A DNA stretch of 64,000 bases. Origin: Kwoniella bestiolae CBS 10118 (taxonomy: Eukaryota > Basidiomycota > Tremellomycetes > Tremellales > Cryptococcaceae). The notes under the pieces were generated by a model that saw only the letters and a program-made list of their open reading frames with translations, was not told where the DNA came from and searched no databases. Positions 12,684 to 24,819 of the stretch are shown one piece after another. The stretch covers positions 5,598,001 through 5,662,000 of the forward strand of contig NC_089241.1 in the NCBI RefSeq assembly GCF_000512585.2, in the 5' to 3' direction. Numbering within the stretch: position 1 is the first letter of the stretch; every line of letters starts with the position of its first letter. Both the position numbers and the translations under genes were made by a program.

Positions 12684-15600
12684 ATGGAGAGCATCAACGC
12701 TCAGTCTGTCTTCACTGCATTGTCAGACGTAGTGGACGTAGCTGCGTCGAAAACAAAGAAAAACCAGTGAGCATGAATCAGCACATCCCTCTCCGAGTAT
12801 TCCTTTCAGATCTTTTTTCGCTTACTCACACGACTCGACTCATCTCATTTCATAGTCCACCACCATTCCTTGTACGACACACATTATTCTTCTTCCCCAT
12901 CCTAGTCTTCATCTCAGCCGGTATACTCCTTATGTCATTCGCTATACCCAGGATATATCGATTCATCAAATCACTTTTACCCAAGAAAGAATATCAACCA
13001 TTGTTAGTCAATGAGGAAGAAGATGAAGAGGAGGTTGAATCTGCCGTACCAACCCCTACCCGACCTTATATGCCATCAGGGGGACTATGGTCCGATTTCT
13101 CTGCTCATATTCGATCGATGAAAGAGTACGGCTCGGTATTATTCTTCCTTGAAGTACTTAGAACGCTCTGTATAGCTACGCTGCTCGGTCTAACGGTCTA
13201 CGCTGCGATCCAAGCGGAATCTCCTGATAAATCACATCTCCAGGCATTAGACGATACTGTAGATGTTGAGGGACATTGGGGACATAAGAAACACAAGAAG
13301 AAGAAGCATAGAAAGAACAGAGTGGATGATTACTCTAGCTTGGAATGGGGTGAATTCGGTGTATGCGGGTACTACGTGAGTGATATTCTCACACGTCCTT
13401 ATCAGAATTGCTAACTCCCCTTTGCAGACTTATACACTCATCTTTTCGTTTCTTCTGCTCACACTCCGCCCCGCCACACCTCTTCGAAGACATCTGATCG
13501 CTCATGTCGACACTCTTCTTTTCATCGGATGGTGTATCTACGCTTATCGAGATTTATGGCCCCTCCTTACTTACAATCTTGTACCATCGGATATCAACAA
13601 CGCTGTCACATGGTCAAGAGTTGCTATACTCTCCGTCGCTGCTGTTCTGATCCCTCTACTACGACCTAGAACCTATACCCCTGCCGATCCTGCCAACCCT
13701 ACTCCTGAGGATGAGATCCACCCAGAACAGACCGCTCCTTGGTTATTCTATATCTTCTACGAATACATGACAGGCTTAGTGTGGAGAGCTTGGAAGACTC
13801 CTGCGTTACCTTATGACGATCTTGTGAGTGATTCATCGGTCTCTGTAGGCCGGTCACAGATACTGACACTGCACACAGCACCCATTGGCTGATTACGATC
13901 GAGCGGAATTCTTGTACAACGTGAGTTGTTCTTGCTGCTCCGCTGGACATATCTAATCCCGTGACTATCCCAGAAACACATCGACACCCTCGATCCCGTT
14001 CGTCGACGAGAAAAGGGCCTGAAACAACGCAATCTATTGATCAGTCTTCTCGACGTGTTCAAGAAGGAAGTGGCCATCATCTGCGCCATGTCTGCTCTTT
14101 CAGCTGTAGCCGAAATGGCCGGTTCAGTCGGGATCAATCAGCTTCTCGATTACCTCGAAAAAGATGGACAAGGCGCTACTCTCAAACCTATCGTATGGGT
14201 TGCATTCCTCTTTGTCGGGCCGACTTTTGGATCTTTGACTATCCAGTACTACGTCTTCACCACCACTCGAGCTTTGGTCAGAAGTGAAGCTCTCCTTACT
14301 CAACTTCTCTTCGACCATGCTTTGAGATTACGGATGAAGGATGCTATCGAGGATGAAAAGAAGGAAGAGACCACTGCCAACGGTGCTCCGGAAATCAGAA
14401 TTGAGGATGTCACTGAGCCTGCTCCTGGCGGGACTGAAGCTCTATTAGGCGATGACGTCGCGACTAACGACGACACCGAAGTCGGCAGCTCCAATGGTAC
14501 AAACAAGAAGGACGATAAAGAAGCTGCTGCCGATGCCGAGGCGAAAAAGGCAAAGGGTCAAGGTCTGGCAGGTAAGATCAATGTGTTGATGGCTGCCGAT
14601 GTCGAGTCGGTATTGGAAGGTACGTGGAATCCACTGTAACTGTTTGACTCCTGGCTAACAACATTGAACAGGTCGTGATCTCGCCCTCGTCTTCGTCTAT
14701 ACTCCTATTCAGCTCGCTCTGTGTATCTACTTGCTCTATAGGATCCTCAGTTGGAGTGAGTGGTCCTGGCAGAGTAATTTAGAATGCAGGCTGACTTTTG
14801 CGCATCTAGGTGCCCTCGTGGGAATGTTGACAATGGTTATTACGCTCCCCATCCCCGGTCTCATCACCAAATTCAACGCACAGTTCCAACATCGACGAAT
14901 GGCGGCTACAGACTCCAGGGTTGATTCCATCACTGAAGCTATCGGAGCGCTGAGAATGATTAAGATGTTCGGATGGGAAGATAGGATCAAAGAGCGTATT
15001 GCCGCCAAGCGAGAGGACGAGTTGCACTTGATCTGGCAAAGACGATTGATGACTTTGTGAGTCATACTCACGCAATCAACGAAATATTTCCAACTCTGAT
15101 TTGTTTCTCAGAGCTGTCATCATTCTCAACAACATTTTACCGGTCCTCACAATGGTGGTCACCTTCGCTATGTACACTTTGGTTCAACAAAAACAGCTTT
15201 CCGCTGCTACGGGTGAGTGGAATGCAGTTTGCATTTGCATACGCTATAGCTGACATGTGTCCGCAGTGTTCACTAGTATGGTCGTATTCGAGCTTGTCAA
15301 GAGTCAGATGGGAATGGTAAGCTAAACTCGCAAGGCACACTTCCAGCGCTAACATACAACTCTAGTGCTTCTATCTCATCAACGCGTTTGTCACCGCATG
15401 GGTATCGTTGCAACGAATTGACAAATTCCTCACCTCTGTGAGTATACCGATCTGTATACATCACATTGCATTAGCTGATCCACCCACAGAGCGAAATGAT
15501 TGATGAGTACTCCGAGGGCAAGATCGCAACCATCAAGACTCCCGAACAACTTGAAGCCGAGACAGAAGGTTTGATTAGAATTCAAAACGCGACTTTCAGC

Positions 15601-18600
15601 TGGGGTCCAGTCGAATCTGGTAACACGCAAGAATTCAGTCTTCGGATTCCCGAAGTCACTTTCGTCAAGGGTAAGATCAATCTGATCACTGGTCCAACGG
15701 GCAGTGGAAAGTCTTCTCTCCTCAAGGTGAGTGTTGCTGCTTAGGAATGGCTGGATAATGGCTGAATCTATTTGTAGGCTCTCGTCGGTGAACTCCATTT
15801 CGAACAGAAACAAGGATCCTTCTTCCATCTCCCCCGAGAAGGCGGAGTGTCTTACGCTGCCCAGGAAAGTTGGTGTATGTCCGATTCTATCAAGGACAAT
15901 GTCTTATTCGGTGAACCATACGAGCACGATCGATATGTTAAGACCCTCCGAGCATGCGCTTTGGAGCCTGATTTGAAGTTGTTCGATGATGGGGATAACA
16001 CCGAAGTTGGAGAGAAAGGTATCACATTGAGTGGTGGTCAGAAAGCTAGATTGACTTTGGCTAGAGCTGTCTACTCGAAGACTGAGATCGTACTTCTTGA
16101 TGGTGAGTAGACTTCACCACGGTGGTAGCTGACAAATCAGATATCTTCTCTGCGCTCGATACCCTCACCTCCAGGTGGATCATCGACAACCTCTTCAAGG
16201 GGGACTTGATGAAGGACAGGACCGTTCTGCTCATTGTGAGTTGCAGCATAGTCACTCTTGCGCAAGGGTTCCTGATGTCCTCTAATAGACCCACCATGTT
16301 GGCCTCGCTGCACCCATTGCCGACTATATGATCGCCTTCAACCAAGATGGTACGGTAAAAAGTCAAGGTCCGATTGAAGATTCCGAATTCCCAGATGAAG
16401 ATGTAGAGAAGGAAGCCCAAGAAGACATCAAGGCTTCGGAAGAAGCTATCTCAGCGGAAAGCAAGATTGAAGAGAAGAAACCTGCCAACAAACTTGTCAA
16501 GGACGAGGAGAAGAGTGAAGGTAGAATTTCTAAGAAAGCTATGATCTCTTTCTTCAGGTAGGTCATCATGGCGGTATCTTCGAGACTTGAGAAATTGAGC
16601 TGATGTTTGCATATGTTTACAGTACCTTTGGTGGACCCATTTTCTGGCTATTGTACTTCATCCTCGTCCTGGGCGGACAAGGATTCAACGCCTTCCAAAC
16701 TTACTGGCTTGGTAGATGGGCCAAAGCGTACGAAGAGTCTGAACATCCTGAGAGAGTCTCTGCGGTATATTATCTCGGGTTATACATCGTCTGGGTACTT
16801 TTGAGTCTCGGCTCTTTGGCTGGTTCAGCGGTCTTGTTCTATGTTGGAGCTATCAAGGGATCAAGGAAAATCCACAGGAAATTGACGGATATGATCTTTG
16901 GATCTTATATGAGGTTTTTGGATTCTACGCCTGTTGGAAGGATCATCTCGAGGTTTACCAAGGTGAGTTGCGTTATTTCAAGGGCTATACTTGTGTTTGG
17001 TGGAGAAAAATGCATGCGATAAGCTGACGCTACGTTGTGTAGGACATGAAAAATGTCGATGGATCATTCACCGATGTGAGTTGCTCTCTTCGACAGATAT
17101 TGTTTATCCCACTGACTTCGATATCTGCAGACTTTCTCCGAAGTCGCTGATATCTCCGTTGGTCTGATCCTGAAATTCGCCGTCGTCATTGCCCTTGTAC
17201 CGATTTTCTCGATCCCTGCGGTTGTAAGTGGACTCGATGCTTTGCGATGCAGCCACAGTACTGATCTCGATCTGTCGATAGGTCATCGGAGCGGTTGGTG
17301 CGTTCTTGGGAGAAGTCTACATCCACAGTCAACTCAGTGTCAAGGTGGGTCGACGACATTTCCGAAGCTGAGCCCGAGTGACTGATGATACCACTGATTG
17401 CAAATAGCGAGAAATGTCAAACGCCAAGAGTCCCTTGTTCTCTCACTTCTCAGCTGCGGTCAACGGTATTGTTTCCATCAGAGCCTATGGTGCTCAACAG
17501 TGAGTATTGTCACACTTGATCGGGGCGTCTAAGCTAATATTCGTGATCAGAAAACTCCGAGCCGAAGCCCAACGAAAGGCTGATAAGTACACTCGAGCTG
17601 CTACTGCTGTGAGTGACCCCATCTTCTCATGAAAAAGACTGTCAGCTGATGTATTTGTGATGCACAGTTGTGAGCTATGTATTCCAACTGGTAATCATGA
17701 AAGCTCGCGCTGACTTTCTCCTTTAGCTATAACCTCAATCGATGGGTGACTATCCGAATTGACATGCTGGGAGGTCTTTTCTCGGCTCTTTTGGCTGCGT
17801 TCTTGGTTTATGGTGTCAGACTTGATGCTTCTACTACTGGTTTTGCGTTGAGTCAAGCTATCTCTTTCTCTGCAATGATTCTGGTGAGCTGCATCTGCGC
17901 GTTCTGAATTTAGATACGACTGCTGACGAGCCAATGTCGTAGTGGTGGGTCAGATTGGTCAATGAGATGGAAGTACAGGGAAATTCAGTCGAGGTGAGTC
18001 ATTGTATGTCTTGTGATAGAGCGATTGTCAATTGACAAGGTGATATGTCATAGCGAATCGAAGATTACCTCGTAATCGACCAAGAACCCAAAGCGATCCA
18101 ATCGAAACAACCTCCCGCCTCATGGCCAACGTCCGGTTCTATTGTCCTAGATAAGCTTTCAGCTAGATATTCACCTGATGGACCTACCGTTCTTGATAAG
18201 TTGCAAGTGAACATTGCCAGCGGGGAGAAGGTCGGTATAGTCGGTAGAACGGGTAGTGGGAAGTCCACATTGGCTTTGGCTCTACTGCGGATGATACCTA
18301 CTGAAGGGAGTGTCGTGATTGATGGGATCAAGACGGAGGATATCAACCTGCATGCTTTGAGAAGTCATGTTACTATCATTCCCCAGGATCCTGTGAGTTT
18401 GCCATGGCTGTCATACTCAAAATAAGGTGTAGAAGAAGAGCAATCATTGAGAGGGAAAGATAGCTAATCGTTGATTGTATGAGTATAGGTTCTCCTATCA
18501 GGTAGTCTCCGATTCAACCTCGACCCATTCGGGGAACATGACGATGCGGAACTGAACGATGCTCTCCAAGCTTCCGGTTTGGGTCAGACTCGAAACCCAC

Positions 18601-19154
18601 CACAGGAAGGTGGAACTGGTACCGTCAGCGGCTCAGCTACACCCCAGAGGTTATCGCTCGATACGCAGATCGCTGCTGGTGGAGGTAATTTGAGTCAGGG
18701 TCAGAGACAGTTGGTCGCGCTTGGTAGAGCGTTGGTTAGGAATAGTAAGATTTTGATTTTGGATGAGGTGGGTTCGGTTTTCTTGTCATGAGGGGATATT
18801 GCAAACTCCCTCGTCTCTGACACTCACCCATGAAACGAGGCAATGATAGTTGGAAGGGCATAAGCTGACTTGGGCTTACCCGCTGAATAGGCCACAGCAT
18901 CAGTCGATTTCGAGACCGACGCATTGATTCAAAGATCCATCCGGTCATTACCATCCTCCACTACGGTATTGACAGTCGCACACAGATTATCTACCGTGAT
19001 GGACTATGACAAGATTCTGGTGCTGGGTTCAGGTAAAGTGCTGGAATTTGATTCACCCAACAATCTCAGAAGCAACCAGAATAGTTATTTCGCGAAGCTG
19101 GTTTTGGCCATGGAAGGTGGGACTGTTAGTAGACAGTCTGTTGCTAGTTCATAG
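12684..19154 (+). CDS. Full-length ABCC-type (MRP/bile-acid permease-like) ABC transporter, about 20 exons
   Basis: Predicted ATP-driven exporter of conjugates or organic anions, vacuolar or plasma membrane. Exon 1 is 12684-12766 (MESINAQSVF...) and exon 2 is 12856-13375. About five hydrophobic segments before 13700 form a TMD0. TMD1 covers about 14040-15440, NBD1 about 15560-16370, TMD2 about 16600-18050 and NBD2 about 18150-19120. NBD1 has Walker A GPTGSGKSS (15691-15717), signature LSGGQ (16027-16041), Walker B IVLLDD with Asp in place of the catalytic Glu, and a THH switch. NBD2 has GRTGSGKST (18243-18269), LSQGQ (18690-18704), LILDEATASVD and AHRLST, so it is intact; asymmetric sites are normal for ABCC. 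Acidic insertions occur in the first TMD1 loop (about 14340-14560) and in the linker after NBD1. A 33-base exon (17043-17075) and an apparent 2-base exon (17668-17669) are present. Substrate is unknown. Confidence 0.9.
17668..17669 (+). other. Inferred 2-base micro-exon of the ABC transporter
   Basis: The exon ending ...RAATA at 17608 is followed by a 59-base GTGAGT...CACAG intron, then TT, then a 57-base GTGAGC...TTTAG intron with a GCTGAC branch site. Joining GCT+TT+C TAT reads AFYNLNRW, matching the conserved NRW of TMD2. Skipping the TT gives CTA TAA, an immediate stop. Confidence 0.6.
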
Positions 19155-19841
19155 TTTCGTCATAGAATAGTTCACATCGGAAGGGGAAGGATATATCTGT
19201 CAAGTGTAGATGAAATGCATTTCTATAACTGATAGTCAACTGAGCGTTGTCGAGTACTGCGGATACGACGAGTCTCACGAGCAGAGAGTATGACTAACCG
19301 GTTAATCCGTCACCATTACGATTGGTTGATTAACGTTGATTACAAATTAGACCAATATTCAGGGTCCAAATTACAAATGTCGAATACAATCGAAACTAAA
19401 ACAACTCTATTTCCACAGAGCTCGGACCTTTTTCCCTCTCCTCTTTTCACTCTCACCGTCTGACCCCCTCTCACTTGTCTTTTACCCTCTCAACCAGATC
19501 TCATTCTACACTTATCATACCAACAAATCAATATCTCATCATACTGTATCCTGATCACACCATTCGTCATTAACCCACTCCCACCACCACACTCATCTCG
19601 ATCACAAACTCACTAGCACTCTCATTCAGGACCCAAGGTTCCCGCTCCGACTAGCAAACACATCAACTAAAGAGAGGGGCCACTCCATCTCCTTCTCAAC
19701 TCAACTTACCGGTACTGCACATCCGATAACGAGACGAACACAGTGACTACCGCCTATCACCTATCTATAGCGATAACTATATCTGAATGATCCCCCTTTA
19801 TTCAACTACCCACCTCGTCGAGGTATCTCGATAATATCGTC
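19155..19841. other. Intergenic promoter and leader of the GATA-factor gene
   Basis: No gene seen. From about 19420 the sequence is strongly C/T-rich and then A/C-rich, as in a fungal promoter and 5' leader. Confidence 0.45.
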
Positions 19842-21634
19842 ATGAGTAGACGACCCAACGACGGTCCCCCCGTTGGATTCTCCATCAACAATCACATACC
19901 TGCCCCACCTAGCGAGATTAGCAGTAGTTCAGAAACCACCTCTTCACCTTACATCCCTACTCCGTTATCTACCACTTCGATATCTGATTTACCCTTACCT
20001 AGAATAACTCACCACCAACAACATCAGCGCAATTATCAGAATCAGAATCAAAATCAAAGTGGTCTGCACGAACCGCCCTACATCCCATCAACATTCCTCC
20101 CTTCCTACTACCCCGAATCTAGATTTCCCCATCAACACACAAACCTCCATTCGACCCTCTCGCCCTATCTGGCAAATAGGATACCCGACATACCTGAGCT
20201 GAAAGAGGAGGTAGAGAGGCATAACCATACCCCGTCAGTCTGGGAGAAGATGTCCAGATCTGGTCCCTCCCAATTCGACCTACTTGAAGGTGTAGCTCTA
20301 CCATCTTCTACCCCTGATTCAGCCCTGGCTTCGTCCTCACGTATAACCATCACTGATATGGATGAGAACGACATGGGCGGGATAGGAGGGTATAACACCG
20401 GAATAGCGTTGATGGACTTGGCCGATAGACCGAATGTCAAATCCACCGAATTCCCTCCATCCCCTCTCAATTGGAGTACCGCGGATAGATTGGGAAATGA
20501 GAATGGGAATGGGAATGGACTGACAGCATGGCAACCCGGTCCATCCTCCATCTCAGCATCGAATCTCACCAGATCTGAAATACAGGACAACTCACCAAAT
20601 TCAAATCGCCAAATCTCATCCTCTGCTTCACCCCATTACTCTTCGCATTCACAACCTCAAGCCAACCCCTCACCCAGATTTCACCCGTACTCCAAAAACC
20701 CCCAGATCACCTCCTCGTCCGCCTCCCCTGCCACCTCGGGATCGATGTTACCCCCTCCCAACCCTCCGCAGACCATGTCCATGGGCAGATCATGGTCTGA
20801 ACCTACTTTACCTGAGAACACGCCGCATAGTGCTGGATATCCCGGTATGATGTATGCCAACGTGCCTCTGCCCGAGGGGTACATGTCTACTCCGCCTTTT
20901 GGGGGGAGAGCGGTGGAACCTGTTAGGGTTGGACCTGAGGAATTTGCTCAGGTGAGTGCAAGCAGCTTTTCCTGTGCCTGACAATTATGGTGAGCACCAC
21001 GAACACAAGCTGATATGGATCTCGCACGTCTAGGCATTCGAAATGTACAGTCACATATTATCTGCTCTCCCATTCATCACGCCCTCCACCCAGCCCGAGC
21101 CATCCCCTTCAGCCAACCAACAATCCTTCGAGTCATTAGTATCCCTCGCAGTTGATTCTCAACAATTACTAGCTGGATCCACCGCTCCTTTCTCGGCACA
21201 GCTATTCGCGGCGAACGACGGAATGCAAAGAGGTAAAAGGCGGAATTCGACTGATCTAGGTCCACCAGCTGGCCAAGGACCAGGTGGACCAAGTGGGATT
21301 GCACCGGCGCCGAATGTGAGCGCGGACGCACAAGGAAGTAGTAATAAGAAATCAGTACCGAAATGTCTGGGGTGCGGGGCGACGGAAACGCCCGAATGGA
21401 GGAGGGGGCCGATGGGGCCTAGGACGCTTTGCAATGCTTGTGTGAGTGATATTCCCAATCAATCCCAAACTGCCACGACCTTATGGCGGGGTATCATTTT
21501 CTTGTTGGGATATGGAAACTGATTCCATTGAACTCGGACAGGGCCTCGTGCATATGAAGCTACAGCGCAAGAAGAAAAAAGCAGAAGAGAAAGCTAGAGC
21601 CGCCGCCGCTGCTGCTGCTGCTTCAGCTGGATAA
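19842..21634 (+). CDS. GATA-type zinc-finger transcription factor, 536 aa
   Basis: Three exons: 19842-20951, 21034-21441 and 21542-21634, all joined in phase 0. The last splice completes the finger: CLGCGATETPEWRRGPMG...LCNAC joined to GLVHMKLQRKKKK. The pattern is CxxC-17-CxxC with the TPEWRRGP...TLCNACGL core and a basic tail, characteristic of fungal GATA DNA-binding domains that read GATA-type promoter sites. About 490 residues before the finger are low-complexity (Ser, Pro, Asn, Gln), probably a disordered regulatory region. I see no PAS domain, so it is not an obvious WC-2 homologue. The protein ends in an Ala run (AAAAAAAASAG). In Cryptococcus, several GATA factors (Gat201, Gat204, Cir1, Gat1) control nitrogen use, iron or capsule-independent traits. 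I cannot say which, if any, this matches. Confidence 0.85.
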
Positions 21635-22545
21635 GTGATAGTCCATCTGGAAAGGGGGGTGAACTTCACTGTATATTGTGTATCTTGTTGGAATGTCGAT
21701 AATCAAGATCAGAACAAGCCACTGTGAAAAATCAAGATTGGGGTTGGGAATAGATTGGAAATGATCATGATGACAACCAGAGAAAGATGGATCAGTGTGA
21801 ATACCGAGAATCCAAATATCCGGCGAACTTGCTCGGGAAAGAATTAGAGTGATTGAGGCGATGAAGGTGTATAACTTGTGGAAGACATGGAATGGACAAT
21901 CCGAGATACATAAGTGTGAAATGGGACAAGAAAACACTATGGAGGAATTAAAGATCTGAACCATCGAATTCAACCAGAACAAGGAAAGGAAAATGGAAAA
22001 TGGGAAATGGGGGAACAGGACCTTCCATCACATCTAATGGAAGGAATTGTCTAGAGAAGGAAATCATCATCATCTTCGGTTTGTGCGTCTTGGACCTGGA
22101 AACGGAAACATTGGAAATAAACCTGCATGAGTGGATAATTGGATCTTGATTTTGGGATCTTGTGAAACGCTGTGACACTTTGAATTGTTGTATATCGATC
22201 TATCATGAGAATAGTGTTATTATATTGTTTAACTCAAAGCCTTGGATCTGGGGAAAAGGGGCAGAAAAGGATATTTGTCGAGTACAATATTGGGTATATA
22301 AATCGCAAATCATGGTAGAAAATGCATATAGAAGATAAAACTGTGCAGTGTGTGTATTTTGTTTTGTCGTGCATTATAGGCCTTTTTGCCTTTTTGACTT
22401 TTTGCCTGTTGCCTGTTGCTTGTCGCTTTTCTCATCTCAGCTGCTGGGGCTGGTGTGTACATGAGAAGCTCTCGTGATCTTCTAACTTGTTAGTTCTTGA
22501 TGCAGGATTACGCCTTGACATGCGATAATGTACATATGCTACCCG
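21635..22545. other. Convergent intergenic region
   Basis: 3' flanks of the GATA-factor gene and the leftward BET1 gene. No supported gene. It includes a T-rich tandem-like tract at 22379-22422. Confidence 0.45.
22379..22422. repeat. Imperfect short tandem tract (cctttttg / cctgttg units)
   Basis: Units of the type cctttttg are followed by repeated gcctgttg. It lies in a 3' flank and no function is evident. Confidence 0.4.
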
Positions 22546-23425
22546 CTACCTCCTCAACCACCAGACGACTACGAAGATCCACAAGACCAATAACAAGAAC
22601 CCCATGAACCAACACCAATTGCCTCCTTGCCTTTTGGCCATCTTGTTCATTCGGCGGAAAGTCCCTCCGAGGAAGGTCGAGGTGGATGAGAAGGAGTCGT
22701 TCTGATCAGTGTGGGAAGAGAATTAGCATTTAGCGAATGGGACATGGTCGGAAAGCGAGGCAAGAGATACTTCAGAGTGAGTAGCCGTCGAGGGTTCATA
22801 CTATATTTGCATATACCAAGGGATATCAAGACACTCACCATGTTACCTAATAAAACGTTGCTATCTCGTACTTCACTTCCTATACCGACTGTTATCTGTA
22901 ATGTAGGAGAGTGCTGATCAGCACGATGGTCATCCTACTTTCTTCAAATATCGTCCGAATTGATCGACAGCCAGATTGACCATCTTGTTGACAACCATCC
23001 CTTCAATGTCTTATCCCATCACATGAGACTGAGAACCCCCCTTCATCAAACAACCACTCATACCATTTTCTCACAGATACCTATCAGAGACACCCCAAAC
23101 TCACATCCTTCAATATCTTCACCTTCCCCAAAAGCCCCTCCAACCGCTCATCATTCTGCCCCTCGACCTCATGCGTCGTTCGTGAATACCCACTCCCCGG
23201 CCCGCCCCCTCCCCCTCCTGCGAAGGGAGCCTGACCACTGTTCATCCCTCCTCCGAAGGGAGATTCAGAGTATTGCGAGGCTGTTGATCCGGGGCGGGGG
23301 AAGGGTGATACTCGGCCTGAGGAGGGACCTGATGGAGGGTAGAGGATCGGAGAGGGGGAATGGGAGTGGGATTGGGCAGTGGGATTACGCTGGGAGAGGG
23401 TTGTTAGGCTGCGGGGGCCAGTCAT
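22546..23425 (-). CDS. BET1: Bet1-like Qc-SNARE of ER-Golgi transport
   Basis: Tail-anchored SNARE acting in fusion of ER-derived vesicles at the Golgi. Exon 1 is 23105-23425 (107 codons), exon 2 is 22839-22895 (19 codons), and the last exon runs from about 22709 to the TAG at 22546-22548. The SNARE helix is visible across the joins: ERLEGLLGKVKILKD, ITVGIGSEVRDSNVLLGNM, then NDSFSSTSTFLGGTFRRM. It is followed by the Bet1-like NKMAKRQGG and a C-terminal hydrophobic anchor (WCWFMGFLLLVLWIFVVVWW) ending LRR. A polar Ser (RDSN) sits near the position expected for the central ionic layer. I believe yeast Bet1 also lacks Gln there. The roughly 75-residue N-terminus is Ser/Pro/Gly-rich with a Gly run (GGGGGGPGSG), longer than the head of animal BET1. 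The first intron is unusually long here, 209 bases. Confidence 0.8.
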
Positions 23426-24050
23426 TGTGAGTATATGACGTCGGGATAGAGGGGTAGATGGGCATAGGGGACGTACCGACTCATTTTGTCTTATATGATG
23501 GAATGGGGAGTATTGGGTGAGAATCTATTGGTCTTAGAACTTAACGGAGATACGATGATTCGTCTGATGGTTTTGAGGGTTTATGATACTGGATCAAAGT
23601 GAGATGTGATGGTTGATTCAGTGTGTAAAGTCTGATAGCAGGTCGACAAATATTCTTGCTTCGCTCTCTGTATGAGATGGTCCTATCAATGATGAATGAA
23701 TCGTTTGTGATTGTTCATGAAAAGCACTAGGAATGAGATCCAAGTTCAAGTTGTCGAAGTGCTTAGACTTATGCTCGTGCTCGCTCAACGAGTAAAGTGA
23801 TTGATGACGCATAAACTTTATGTTGGAACGTGGTGTGGCGTTTCTGCGTTTCTGCCTCACCTGAACCAAACATACCAATCTACCTGAAAATTGCCCTTGT
23901 ATCACGTTCATCTCTCGATACAGCCATCCAGCCTTCGAGAAGAGATGCATGGAAGCCTCGTAGCGTACAGACAATGGTCAGACTTGACCTCAGCGCATGT
24001 CTCTCGGCCACAAGCTACATATATATTGCAAAGGAAACCCCTTTGTCAAA
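23426..24050. other. Intergenic region between BET1 and the tRNA gene
   Basis: Contains the leftward BET1 promoter. No supported gene. Confidence 0.4.
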
Positions 24051-24162
24051 GGTTTTATCGTCTAGTGGTTAGGACACTTGGTTTTGAACAGCTTCGTTCG
24101 AAATCTCCTCCCCTTGAGCCAGACGGTTCCAAGTAACCTGGGTTCGAATCCCAGTAAGACCT
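24051..24162 (+). tRNA. tRNA-Gln (UUG anticodon) with 40-base intron
   Basis: The acceptor strands GGTTTTA (24051-24057) and TAAGACC (24155-24161) pair, with T as discriminator. The anticodon stem is CTTGG (24077-24081) with CCAAG (24129-24133), and the anticodon TTG lies at 24084-24086. An intron at 24088-24127 follows position 37, the standard eukaryotic site. Removing it leaves 72 bases. The T arm CTGGGTTCGAATCCCAG includes the Pol III B box GGTTCGAATCC. T runs just downstream (ttttttggtgttttttg, about 24165-24181) fit a Pol III terminator. Confidence 0.9.
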
Positions 24163-24164
24163 TG

Positions 24165-24181
24165 ATTTTTTGGTGTTTTTT
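24165..24181 (+). terminator. Pol III terminator after tRNA-Gln
   Basis: Two runs of six T separated by ggtg lie within 20 bases of the tRNA 3' end. Confidence 0.7.
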
Positions 24182-24819
24182 GAACTCTTTTCATGCTTTC
24201 TAGTCGCAGGTTAGGAATGATATCTACTCCAGGTGTTCGGATACAGATATACTTGGGAATATGGCTTGGGCTTTGTTACAAGCAGTAGCACTGGTCTGCG
24301 CGAATGAATATGTTTGTTGTACACAGACGACAAGCAAGCAGCGAGTGTGACTTGGTGAGGTAGCACGGTCAAATCCGAACATACCGGATATCGGAGCTTA
24401 TCACGCATTTAGCCGGGAGATCACACTCACTCGAGCGTGAATTCATTTAGTCGATAGCAACGTTGTTAGCAATGCAGTATTGCGAGTAACCAGCACCACT
24501 GCTTGGTATTCATAGTCTATCACACAAGTAGAGAGTAATATAGACCAGATTACAGTCAGGACCAAAGGTTATACCCATCGATATCACCTTATCCACAATC
24601 ACGCTACCCCATCTTATCGCTCGGGCCATTGTGACATTACACGTTCTTCCCACCTTCCACCTTCCCTTGTCTCTGTGAAGTGCTTAGTTTCCATAACGAA
24701 ACAACGGTCGAGTCGAGTGATCCTCAATACAGGATATATAAGCGCGACTATCTCATCGGATCTACCTCTCTTGTTTTCTTCTCCATCATATCATCCTTGA
24801 AATACCTATATCCATCACC
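24182..24819. other. URC4 upstream region
   Basis: No gene seen. It carries the URC4 promoter, with a TATA-like element at 24734-24741, followed by a short C/T/A-rich leader. Confidence 0.45.
24734..24741 (+). promoter_or_regulatory. TATA-like element of URC4
   Basis: TATATAAG lies about 80 bases before the URC4 ATG. Confidence 0.5.
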
